The notes under the pieces are model-generated. The model was not told where the DNA came from, searched no databases, and was given only the letters and a program-made list of their open reading frames with translations. The position numbers and the translations under genes were made by a program. A DNA stretch of 64,000 nucleotides from NCBI RefSeq assembly GCF_900107455.1, contig NZ_FNQB01000003.1, positions 992,001 to 1,056,000 on the forward strand, written 5' to 3'. This document shows positions 1 to 7,338 of this stretch, one piece after another. Source of the DNA: Asanoa ishikariensis (lineage in GTDB: Bacteria; Actinomycetota; Actinomycetes; Mycobacteriales; Micromonosporaceae). Every line of letters begins with the position of its first letter. The first letter of the stretch is position 1.

Positions 1-312
1 CGCCCAGTGCTGTTCGTGCTCGCCGTGCACGACGATCTGCTGGCGCCCGGCGAGTGGGCGACCCTGGGCGTCGTCCCGCTCGACGGCTCGCTGCGACCTC
101 CCCGGTGGCACTTCATCCAGGACCTCGTCGATCCGGCGCTGTGCCGGCTCATCGACCTGGCCGGGCACATCCGGGCCGCGACGCACGAGGAATGCGTCGG
201 GCTCGAACCGGCGGCGGTGTGGGAGCCCGAGCACATCGCCGAACGGCTGACGGACCACTACGCCGGCCGGCCCAACGTGTGGGTGGAAAGCCTGCGGTTA
301 CGGCCGACGTGA
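1..312 (+). CDS. Immunity protein 26-like protein, 3' part
   Basis: The reading frame is open from the first base, so the 5' end lies outside the window and about 103 codons are visible. The visible part has PVLFVLAVHDD near its start, a GEWATLGVVPL stretch and a short acidic C-terminal region. This arrangement (PxLF..., then a KxGxWPxIG-like stretch) matches my knowledge of the Imm26 family, small cytosolic proteins that are thought to neutralise polymorphic toxins. No toxin gene is visible, since only the downstream side is in view. The 3' end overlaps the convergent methyltransferase gene by 15 bases. The family call comes from pattern recognition only; a simple hypothetical protein is the alternative. 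Confidence 0.6.
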   Translation, partial: RPVLFVLAVHDDLLAPGEWATLGVVPLDGSLRPPRWHFIQDLVDPALCRLIDLAGHIRAATHEECVGLEPAAVWEPEHIAERLTDHYAGRPNVWVESLRLRPT

Positions 313-1065
313 CCCGGTGACGACCATCGCGTGGCCGAGGACCTTGGGATGGCGCAGCGGGTACGCCAAGGGCATCAGGTCCGCCAGGCTCGTCAGCTCC
401 GCGATCGACGCACCGGCCCTGGCGATCGCCGACCGCAGGGCGTCCAGCGACGGGTAGAGCTCCGGGTCGCCGAACAGGTCCAGGAAGACGTACCGGCCGC
501 CGGGCCGCAGGACGCGCAGCGCCTCGACGACGCCGTCGGTCTTGTCCGCGAGGTCGCGGATCTCGTGGAAGGTCAGACAGCTCACGACCACGTCGAAGCT
601 GCCGTCGGCGAACCCGATGGCGCCGCCGCTCTGCCGGCTGAACGTCACCCGGTCGCCGACACCCTCGATGCGGGCGTTGTCGACGCACTGCCGCTGCGAG
701 TACGCCCAGTCCTGTCCCCACGAGTCGATGCCGGTGACCCGCCGGTCCGCCGACGCCAGCGCCAGCTTGACGGCCAGGCTGCCGCTGCCGCAGCCCACGT
801 CGAGCACCCGCCCGGTCCGCTGTCCGATCCTGTCGACGATCAGGTCGTGGACGCGGCGCTGGACGTCGCCGCCGCGCGGCGCGAAGCGGTACACGGTCAG
901 CGCCAGGATCGTGGTGATGTAGCCGAAGATCGCGAACGGCACGAGGAACACCAGGAACCATGGCGACCAGAACGACAACGCGCTCGCGGCCAGGCAGGCG
1001 CCGCTCAGGGCCGCGAACCGCCGGAGCCGGGTCGTCCGGATCCAGGTGCCGTACACCGGTTCCAT
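298..1065 (-). CDS. Membrane-anchored class I SAM-dependent methyltransferase
   Basis: 255 residues. Residues about 18-60 form two hydrophobic segments separated by a short turn, so the protein is probably held in the membrane by an N-terminal hairpin. The catalytic domain follows: SAM-binding motif I VLDVGCGSG (near residue 90), an acidic residue at the end of strand 2 (TGID), and a motif IV-like DVVVSCLTFHEI. The C-terminal half has the ALRVLRPGGRYVFLDLF strand typical of Methyltransf_11/25 proteins. The substrate is unknown. The start is the ATG at 1065; the gene converges on and overlaps the Imm26-like gene. It lies 9 bases downstream of the GT87 gene on the same strand and may be co-transcribed with it. 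Confidence 0.8.
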   Translation of the reverse strand: MEPVYGTWIRTTRLRRFAALSGACLAASALSFWSPWFLVFLVPFAIFGYITTILALTVYRFAPRGGDVQRRVHDLIVDRIGQRTGRVLDVGCGSGSLAVKLALASADRRVTGIDSWGQDWAYSQRQCVDNARIEGVGDRVTFSRQSGGAIGFADGSFDVVVSCLTFHEIRDLADKTDGVVEALRVLRPGGRYVFLDLFGDPELYPSLDALRSAIARAGASIAELTSLADLMPLAYPLRHPKVLGHAMVVTGSRRP

Positions 1066-1074
1066 GCCGGCAAT

Positions 1075-2619
1075 CTAGTCCGGGCTCAGCTCACGGCGGT
1101 AGGTGGCGAGCGCGTTGCCGGCGAGGTCGTAGGCGACCAGTTCCCCGTGCGCGAGGCTGGCCGACCGGAACGAGAACACGCGGCCGGCGGCATAGACGTC
1201 CAGCAGCGGAATCTCCCGCGGCCGGCCACCGGGTGCGGACTGGTACTCCAGCCGGGCGACCGTCGGGCCGACCACACCGTTGACCCGGACCTTGGTCTTC
1301 TCGGCGACCACGCCGAACCGGATCGCCAGCCCGCCGATGAACTCCGCGCAGCTCGGGTCGTCGCGGCAGACGTAGAAATAGCGTGGGTTGGCGGTATCCG
1401 CGAGCCGGTACGCCTTGAACGTCGGGTCGGCGGAGGCCGGCAGCGGTTGCACCGCCACCACGGCGACCGCGACAGCGGCGGCACCGGCCAAGGTCCAGCG
1501 CCGGGCGGTGCGCTGCGCGGCCACCGCGGCGCCGAAGCCGAGCACGCAGATCCCGACCGTGCCGAGCGCCCGGGCGTTCTCCAGCACGAACTGCACGCCC
1601 GGGGTGAACGAGACGTCGGCCAGCACGACGCCGAGCGAGAGCACCATGGCGGTCAGCAGCGCGCCGCCGGCCGCCCGGTGCACCGCACCGTGGGTGCCGA
1701 TCAGCAGCATCGCGGCGAGTACCGGCCAGAGCTGGTGGTGTGTCCAGGACACCGGCGACGCCGCCACCGTGGCGCAGCCGACCAGCACCGCGGCCTTGGT
1801 CGGGTGTCCATCGTGGAATAGCTGGCGGGCGCGCACCAGGCCGACCAGACAGACCAGCCCCACCAGCGCCGCCCAGACCAGCGGCAGCCCGGACGCCGGC
1901 ACACCGACGCGCAGCAGCATGCCCTGCACCGACTGGTTGCCCAGCGACGCGAGGTTGCCGATCCGCGAGGTCTCGAACATCGTGCCGGTCCAGTAGGTCC
2001 AGCTCTCCCCCGGCAACACCAGCGCACCGACCGCCGCGGCGGCCACGAACGCACCGGCGGCCCGCCCGGCGTCCCGGTAGCGGCCGACGGCCAGGAAGTA
2101 GACGACGAACAGCAGCGGGGTGAGCTTGACCGCCGCGGCCAGGCCGACCAGGCAACCGCGCCAGCGGGCCGGCGTCAGCCCGACCGCGTCGACCAGGGCG
2201 AGCAGCACGACGAAGACGCTGACCTGGCCGAACCGCAGGTTGCTCTGGGCCGGCGCGGACAGCAGCAGCCCGCACGCGACGGCGGCGACGAGGTCGGGCC
2301 GGCCGCGTCCGACCGCTGCGGCGATCGCCGCGAGCGCGGCCACCGTCGCGACCAGCCACAGTGGCTGGAGGAGCCCTTCGGGCAGCACCGCGATCGGCCC
2401 GAGCACCAACGCCGCGCACGGCGGGTAGGTGAACGGCCCACCGTTCTCGGCGACGAACTCGTAGAGCGGCCGCCCCTCCCACAGGTGCCGCATCGCGCCG
2501 TAGTAGATGTGCAGGTCGGAGAGGCGGTCCGGCCGGCGCAGCACGAGCGCGCAGGACACCAGCGCGACCACTCCGAACAGGACCCAGAGTGCCGCCGCCC
2601 GCCGCGCCGGAGTACCCAT
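1075..2619 (-). CDS. GT87-family membrane glycosyltransferase with extra C-terminal domain
   Basis: 514 residues. The first about 400 residues are polytopic membrane (roughly ten or more segments) and start with the GT87/DUF2029 pattern: a first membrane helix, then RLSDLHIYYGA with the probable catalytic Asp at residue 35, then GRPLYEF. Known GT87 enzymes are polyprenyl-phosphate-mannose-dependent mannosyltransferases acting outside the membrane on cell-envelope glycans. After the last helix there is a roughly 110-residue non-membrane tail (from about residue 405) with paired cysteines (YVCRDDPSCAEF), which I do not recognise and which probably lies outside the cell. The adjacent upstream gene encodes a lipoprotein (9-base gap), so the two may work together on envelope glycans. 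Confidence 0.8.
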   Translation of the reverse strand: MGTPARRAAALWVLFGVVALVSCALVLRRPDRLSDLHIYYGAMRHLWEGRPLYEFVAENGGPFTYPPCAALVLGPIAVLPEGLLQPLWLVATVAALAAIAAAVGRGRPDLVAAVACGLLLSAPAQSNLRFGQVSVFVVLLALVDAVGLTPARWRGCLVGLAAAVKLTPLLFVVYFLAVGRYRDAGRAAGAFVAAAAVGALVLPGESWTYWTGTMFETSRIGNLASLGNQSVQGMLLRVGVPASGLPLVWAALVGLVCLVGLVRARQLFHDGHPTKAAVLVGCATVAASPVSWTHHQLWPVLAAMLLIGTHGAVHRAAGGALLTAMVLSLGVVLADVSFTPGVQFVLENARALGTVGICVLGFGAAVAAQRTARRWTLAGAAAVAVAVVAVQPLPASADPTFKAYRLADTANPRYFYVCRDDPSCAEFIGGLAIRFGVVAEKTKVRVNGVVGPTVARLEYQSAPGGRPREIPLLDVYAAGRVFSFRSASLAHGELVAYDLAGNALATYRRELSPD

Positions 2620-2628
2620 AGCGGCAAC

Positions 2629-3336
2629 CTACTGTGTGGCCGCCACGAGCCGGGCCGCCGCTTCGTCGAGCAGCGAACGGGTGACCTGTTCGGCCCGCTC
2701 GGTGGTCAGCGCCGTGACGGTGAGCCGGCTGACCACGTCCTCGCGGGCCAGCGCCGCGTAACAGCGTTGGTTGACCTTCTTGACCGACTCGCAGAAGAAC
2801 ACGGCGTTCTCGACGCCCTTCAGCGGCGGCGGGTCGAGCCGGCGGATATCGCGGTGCCAGCCGTCGGCGTCCTGTGCCGGAATCGCCATCCGCGCGTCCG
2901 GGTTGACATCGTCCGTGTACTCGGTGCAGGTGAACTTGCCCTTCACCTGCTCGACCGCGGTCGCGGCCGACGGCGCGGCGAACACACCGGCGAAGCTCTC
3001 GATGGTCAGGTCGGCGCTCCTCCACAGCAGGCTCTGGCCCTGCTCGCTTCCGTACACGCCATTGCCCCGGCGGTTGTTGCAGAGACCCGACACGACATCG
3101 TCCGTCGCGCCCGAGGCGTTCTCGTAGGGGACCAGCCCGGCGACCGGCGCCCCAGGGCCGAACATGGCCTTCCGCACCCGGACTTCCGCCTCCGGGTCGA
3201 ACGACTTGTGAGGCTGAACGCCCAGTTCCTCGTCCGACGGCAGCGTGTACGTCGTGGGTTCTGCCGGACCGCCGCAACCCGCGAGCACAGCGATGATCAA
3301 CGCGAGTCCGAACACGGTGGCGGGACGCGTGCGCAC
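2629..3336 (-). CDS. Secreted lipoprotein, possibly PknH-like sensor domain
   Basis: 235 residues with a GTG start. A short basic N-terminus, a hydrophobic stretch and the lipobox LAGC (Cys at about residue 21) give a clear type II signal peptide, so the mature protein is anchored to the outer face of the membrane. The mature part contains four cysteines (LCNNRR, FTCTEY, FFCES, QRCYAAL) and a WRSADLTIESF stretch. The cysteine spacing and the ending in a long alanine-rich helix resemble the PknH-like extracellular sensor domain, but that assignment is tentative. It is the first gene of a leftward group with the GT87 enzyme and the methyltransferase, divergent from dhaK. Confidence 0.6.
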   Translation of the reverse strand: MRTRPATVFGLALIIAVLAGCGGPAEPTTYTLPSDEELGVQPHKSFDPEAEVRVRKAMFGPGAPVAGLVPYENASGATDDVVSGLCNNRRGNGVYGSEQGQSLLWRSADLTIESFAGVFAAPSAATAVEQVKGKFTCTEYTDDVNPDARMAIPAQDADGWHRDIRRLDPPPLKGVENAVFFCESVKKVNQRCYAALAREDVVSRLTVTALTTERAEQVTRSLLDEAAARLVAATQ

Positions 3337-3473
3337 GCGGATGCCCTCCTGCGAGGTTTGGGAACGGAGATCCCCACCGTACGCGGCCGATCCTCCGGAC
3401 GGGTGCCGGCGGAGAACGCATGATGGTGGGAACGCACCGGTGACCGATACCGACCAGGAATCGAGACGAGCCG

Positions 3474-4490
3474 ATGGCGGAACCTTTCTACGCCTCCAAG
3501 ACCGAGTACGTCGACCGGGCCCTGCTCGGCTTCGCCCGGGACCATGCCGACGTCGTCGAGCTGAGCACCGATCCGGTCTACGTCCGCTCGATCGACCGGG
3601 ACCCGCGCCGGCAGGTCGGGCTGCTCTCCGGTGGCGGCTCCGGGCACGAGCCGATGCACGTCGGCCTGGTCGGTCGCGGGATGCTCGACGCGGCCGCGCC
3701 CGGGCGGGTCTTCGCCTCGCCGCACAACCGCCAGGTGTACGAGGGCAGCCGCGCGGCCGCCGGCCCCGGCGGGGTGCTGCACATCGTGAAGAACTACACG
3801 GGCGACCGGATCAACTTCGGTATCGCGGCCGAGCGCCTGCGGCACGACGGCATCCCGGTCGCCCGGGTGCTGGTCGACGACGACGTCGCCACCGAGAGCC
3901 AGGAGACCGCGACCGGGCGGCGGGGCACCGGTGCCACCGTGCTCGTCGAGAAGCTGCTCGGCGCCGCCGCCGACCGCGGTGCCGGCCTCGACGAGCTCGT
4001 CGCGCTCGGCGAGACCATCGTCGGGCGGTCGCGCAGCATCGCGGTCGCGTCGCTGGCGCAGACCTCGCCGGTCACCGGCGAGCCGGGCTTCGATCTCGAA
4101 CCCGGGCAGCTCGAGTACGGCGTCGGCATCCACGGCGAGCGGGCCAAGCACACCATCGCCCGGCCGTCGCTGGAGGAGTTGGTCGCCCGGATGGTCGAGG
4201 ACGTGGTCAGCCACCTGCCCGGTGGCCGGTCGGTGTTCCTGTTCGTCAACGGGCTCGGCGGGACCACGTACATCGAGCTCTACAACGTGTTCGCGGAGAC
4301 GGTCGACGCGCTCGCGAGCCGGGACATCGCGGTAGAGCGCAGCCTGGTCGGGCCGTACACGCCGGCGTTGGACATGAAGGGCTTCTCGATCACGATGACC
4401 ATGCTGGAACCGTCGGTCGAGACGCATCCGTCCGGCGGCTGGACCGGTCTGTTCGACGCGCCGGCCTGGACCACAGGGCTCCGGAAGTGA
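3474..4490 (+). CDS. dhaK: Dihydroxyacetone kinase, DhaK subunit
   Basis: 338 residues, near the usual length for DhaK. It binds dihydroxyacetone covalently through a histidine and presents it for phosphorylation to dihydroxyacetone phosphate, in the cytosol. Visible family motifs are LSGGGSGHEPMH near residue 50, the VKNYTGDRINF segment near residue 105, and VGIHGE with the probable substrate-binding His220. The dhaL gene follows with a 4-base overlap if its upstream GTG is used. The EIIA-type partner DhaM is not visible, so it is not clear from the window whether the phosphoryl donor is PEP through the PTS or ATP. Confidence 0.93.
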   Translation: MAEPFYASKTEYVDRALLGFARDHADVVELSTDPVYVRSIDRDPRRQVGLLSGGGSGHEPMHVGLVGRGMLDAAAPGRVFASPHNRQVYEGSRAAAGPGGVLHIVKNYTGDRINFGIAAERLRHDGIPVARVLVDDDVATESQETATGRRGTGATVLVEKLLGAAADRGAGLDELVALGETIVGRSRSIAVASLAQTSPVTGEPGFDLEPGQLEYGVGIHGERAKHTIARPSLEELVARMVEDVVSHLPGGRSVFLFVNGLGGTTYIELYNVFAETVDALASRDIAVERSLVGPYTPALDMKGFSITMTMLEPSVETHPSGGWTGLFDAPAWTTGLRK

Positions 4491-4498
4491 GGCCGGCC

Positions 4499-5119
4499 AT
4501 GCTGATGAACCTCTACCTCGAGGCGGCGGAGAGCGCGTACGGCGAGCTGACCCGCCTCGACCAGGCGGCCGGGGACGGCGACTACGGCGACAACCTGCGC
4601 GAGGGCCTGCGCGGCGCGGTCGCCCGCATCCCGACCGACGCCGACCTGGCCACCGAGTTCGAGACCGCGGCCACCTACTTCCTCGACGAGGTCGGCGGCA
4701 CCAGCGGGCCGCTGATCGGACTGCTGTTCAACGACGTCGGCGGCAGCCTGGACCGGGGCGGTGACGGCGACGACGCGCTGGTCGCGGGGCTGGCGGCGGG
4801 AACCGCGGCGATCTCCCGGGTCGGCGAGGCCAGTGTCGGCGACCGGACGATGCTCGACTGTCTCGGCCCGACCGTCGACGACCTGCGTGCCGCCCGGCCT
4901 CCGGTGGACTGGACGATGGTGGCTAACCAGGCGTTCGACCATGCCCGCGCTACGTCCGACCTGTTGCCGAGGATGGGGCGGGCCTCGTACGTCGGTCAGC
5001 GGGCGGTGGGCAACCCTGACGCCGGCGCGATGGGCATGGCCCTGCTGTTCTGGGCGCTGGCGGTCTACCGCGACCCGTCCGGTCGAGCCCAGCTACCCGA
5101 CCCGGCCCGCCTCCTGTGA
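4499..5119 (+). CDS. dhaL: Dihydroxyacetone kinase, DhaL subunit
   Basis: 206 residues from ATG 4499; an in-frame GTG at 4487, overlapping the dhaK stop, would add four residues. DhaL holds the nucleotide and transfers phosphate to the dihydroxyacetone bound on DhaK. The N-terminal DQAAGDGDYGDN motif is the magnesium-nucleotide site with its clustered aspartates, and GGTSGPL matches the phosphate-binding GG(T/S)SGxL motif. The later GDRTMLDCL and NPDAGAMG segments are also typical. It is translationally coupled with dhaK. Nothing that would identify the upstream glycerol pathway is nearby. Confidence 0.9.
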   Translation: MLMNLYLEAAESAYGELTRLDQAAGDGDYGDNLREGLRGAVARIPTDADLATEFETAATYFLDEVGGTSGPLIGLLFNDVGGSLDRGGDGDDALVAGLAAGTAAISRVGEASVGDRTMLDCLGPTVDDLRAARPPVDWTMVANQAFDHARATSDLLPRMGRASYVGQRAVGNPDAGAMGMALLFWALAVYRDPSGRAQLPDPARLL

Positions 5120-5312
5120 CACCCGGCGCCCGTCGGGCGCTGTTCCAGTCGTGGGATCACGACCCGGGGTCGGGCTGAGCGGACCCGCTCGGACTCGGCG
5201 GTGGGGCACGGCCGGGTCCCCCGGGTTGTGCGCCGGGCGCGGTGGTGGAATCGTCACCACGCGTCCGGCGTCCACTCGGGGAGGAGCGTCCCGTGCGGTT
5301 CGGCTCCATGCC

Positions 5313-5879
5313 GTGGTCATAGCGTCGCGGCGCGCGTCGCCCACCGAGCCCGATCCGCTGGCCGCGGCCCTGGCCGGCGACGACGAGGCGTTCCGCGCCC
5401 TCTACCGGCTCGTGCACCCCGGGCTGCTGCGCTACCTGCGCGTGCTGGTCGGCGCCGACGCCGAGGACGTCGCCTCGGAGACCTGGTTGCAGGTCTGCCG
5501 CGACCTGCCCTCGTTCACCGGCGACCTGGCCGGCTTCCGGGCCTGGTGTGCCACCGTCGGCCGGCACCGCGCGCTCGACCACCTGCGCCGCGTCCGGCGC
5601 CGGCCGGACACGGTGCCCGCCGAAGCGCACCTGGCCGCACTCGCCGGCACCGCCGACACCGCGGGCGCGGCGACGGACGCGCTCGCCACCGAGCGGGCCC
5701 TGGCGCTGATCGCGACCCTCCCCCGCGACCAGGCCGAGGCGGTCCTGTTGCGCGTGGTGGTCGGCCTCGACGCGATCAGCGCGGGCCGCGTGCTGGGCAA
5801 ACGCGCCGGCGCGGTACGCACGGCGGCCTACCGCGGGCTGCGCCGGCTCGCCGAGACGCTGGAGCAGCACCATGACTGA
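5313..5879 (+). CDS. ECF-type RNA polymerase sigma factor
   Basis: About 188 residues from GTG 5313. Region 2 is seen in LYRLVHPGLLRYLRVLVG and DAEDVASETWLQVCRD, and region 4 near the C-terminus in LPRDQAEAVLLRVVVGLD followed by a helix-turn-helix-like SAGRVLGKRAGAVRTAAYRG. The start is uncertain: the only good Shine-Dalgarno (GGGGAGGAG near 5280) is about 25 bases upstream of the first in-frame start codon. The stop overlaps the next gene by 8 bases, so the downstream membrane protein is probably its partner. No C-terminal SnoaL-like domain is present. Confidence 0.85.
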   Translation: MVIASRRASPTEPDPLAAALAGDDEAFRALYRLVHPGLLRYLRVLVGADAEDVASETWLQVCRDLPSFTGDLAGFRAWCATVGRHRALDHLRRVRRRPDTVPAEAHLAALAGTADTAGAATDALATERALALIATLPRDQAEAVLLRVVVGLDAISAGRVLGKRAGAVRTAAYRGLRRLAETLEQHHD

Positions 5880-6423
5880 TCGCGACCCGCAGCTCGAGCG
5901 GATGCTCGAGGGCGGACCGCTGCCGCCCGCGCTGGCCGCGCTGCGGTCCCCGGCGCACCCGGCGGAACTGCGCGGCGAGGAGGCGGCGCTGGCAGCGTTC
6001 CGGGCGGCGCGCGCTTCCGCACCGCCGGCCGGGCGCGTCCGGGCCCGGGTGGTCGGCCGCGCGCTGGTGGTGAAGGTCGCGGTCGCCGGCGCGGTGCTGG
6101 CCGGCGGTGGGCTCGCGGTCGCCGCCGCGACGGGGACACTGCCCTCCCCGTCCTCGACCCGGCCGCCGGCCACCGACCAGCGCGCGCCGGGCCGGCCGGG
6201 CGGGGTGGTCCACGAGGACCGACCGACCGTGGCGCCGCATCCCGCCACGCCGCCGGTCACCTCCGCGCCGCCGGTCTCCCCGGGCGCGACACCGGGCAAC
6301 GGCAACGGGAACGGCTGGGGCCGAGGTCACGGCACCGGCAAGCCGTCGAAGTCACCCAAGCCGACCAAGAAGCCGAAGAAATCGAAGGAGCCCAAGGCGC
6401 CGACGGAGGGCTCGACCGGCTAA
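5872..6423 (+). CDS. Single-pass membrane protein with Pro/Lys-rich tail, probable sigma factor partner
   Basis: 183 residues. Residues 1-60 are cytosolic and helical, rich in Arg and Ala; residues about 66-87 form one membrane segment (VVKVAVAGAVLAGGGLAVAAA). The rest is a low-complexity outer tail, first Pro/Thr-rich, then Gly/Asn-rich (GNGNGNGWGRG) and ending in Lys/Pro repeats (KPTKKPKKSKEPK). The gene overlaps the sigma factor gene by 8 bases, the arrangement of sigma/anti-sigma pairs, but no zinc-finger (HxxxCxxC) anti-sigma motif is present. The basic tail may bind wall polymers. The role as regulator is inference from position. Confidence 0.6.
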   Translation: MTDRDPQLERMLEGGPLPPALAALRSPAHPAELRGEEAALAAFRAARASAPPAGRVRARVVGRALVVKVAVAGAVLAGGGLAVAAATGTLPSPSSTRPPATDQRAPGRPGGVVHEDRPTVAPHPATPPVTSAPPVSPGATPGNGNGNGWGRGHGTGKPSKSPKPTKKPKKSKEPKAPTEGSTG

Positions 6424-6431
6424 CCTGCCGC

Positions 6432-6785
6432 ATGGCCCGCAGCGCTGACATCTCCACCGAGGACCGGATCCGCGACCGCCGCGCCCGCTGGTGCGCGAAG
6501 TGGATGAAGCTGACGTTCACCGTCGCCGTGCTGGCATTCGGCGCGAGTTGGTTCACCGCGGCGACGAACCTGGGCCACCCCCTGCTGCCCGCCCTGGCTC
6601 TCCTGTCGGTGCTCGCCAACGTGGTCTCCGCGGTGGTCATCCGGCTCGCACGGCGGGTGGCGCCGAGCCAGTTCCCGGTCACCTGGCGCGGGAAGGTCGG
6701 CAACGTCGGCGGGTTCGGCACGCACCTGCTGCTCACGTTCATGTCGATCCTGATGTTCCTGCTCGCCACGAGAATCTTCGACTGA
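6432..6785 (+). CDS. Small three-helix membrane protein, unknown function
   Basis: 117 residues from ATG 6432, eight bases after the previous stop. A basic N-terminus (about 25 residues) precedes three membrane segments: about 26-44 (LTFTVAVLAFGASWFTAA), 50-70 (LLPALALLSVLANVVSAVV) and 97-113 (LLLTFMSILMFLLATRI). A basic loop (RLARRVAPSQ) lies between the second and third. I recognise no motif. Its position between two sigma factor groups suggests co-transcription with the first, but this is not shown by the sequence. Confidence 0.6.
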   Translation: MARSADISTEDRIRDRRARWCAKWMKLTFTVAVLAFGASWFTAATNLGHPLLPALALLSVLANVVSAVVIRLARRVAPSQFPVTWRGKVGNVGGFGTHLLLTFMSILMFLLATRIFD

Positions 6786-6846
6786 GCCGCAACGTTTCCG
6801 GTGCCGCCCGGGTCGTGAAGGTAGCGACGGCCAAGAGGGAGTACGG

Positions 6847-7338
6847 GTGGCGGAGGATTTCCGGGAGTTCGTAGAGCTGCGGTACGGCGACCTGCTACGG
6901 ATCGCGTACCTGCTCACCGGCTCCGCGCACGACGCCGAGGACCTGGTGCAGTCGGCACTGCTCAAGGTGATGCGGCGGTGGTCCAAGGTGGACGAACCGT
7001 TCGCCTACCTGCGCCGAACCATGGCCAACCAGCACATCAGCCTGTGGCACCGGGTCCGCTCACGCGAGTCCGTCGGCACCGAGCCGGCCGAGCGCGGTGG
7101 CGACGACCCGGCCGACCGGGTGGTCCGGCGCCAGGCCATGGTCGCGGCGCTACGTGGCCTGCCGCCGCGTACCCGCGTGGTGGTGGTCCTGCGCTATCTC
7201 GACGACCTGCCCGAAGCCGAGGTGGCCGCCATGTTGGGCTGGCCGGTCGGCACGGTGAAGAGCCATGCGTCCCGCGGCCTGGCCCGGCTGCGCGTCGCCC
7301 TCGGCGATCAGGAACTGATGAAGGGGAACCAGCGATGA
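6847..7338 (+). CDS. SigE-family ECF RNA polymerase sigma factor
   Basis: 163 residues from GTG 6847, the usual length of the actinobacterial SigE-like ECF family. Region 2 shows FREFVELRYGDLLRIAYLLT and DAEDLVQSALLKVMRRW; region 4 shows LPPRTRVVVVLRYLDDLPEAE and the helix-turn-helix MLGWPVGTVKSHASRGLARL. It directs RNA polymerase to a small stress or envelope regulon. The stop codon is shared in an ATGA overlap with the next gene, whose single membrane segment makes it the probable partner regulator. A Shine-Dalgarno-like AAGAGGGAG lies 8-10 bases before the GTG. Confidence 0.92.
   Translation: MAEDFREFVELRYGDLLRIAYLLTGSAHDAEDLVQSALLKVMRRWSKVDEPFAYLRRTMANQHISLWHRVRSRESVGTEPAERGGDDPADRVVRRQAMVAALRGLPPRTRVVVVLRYLDDLPEAEVAAMLGWPVGTVKSHASRGLARLRVALGDQELMKGNQR

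Noticed and set aside
331-3423. Long open frames on the strand opposite the methyltransferase, GT87 and lipoprotein genes
   Set aside because: They are Arg/Ala/Gly/Pro-rich shadows of the real genes, without motifs or ribosome binding sites.
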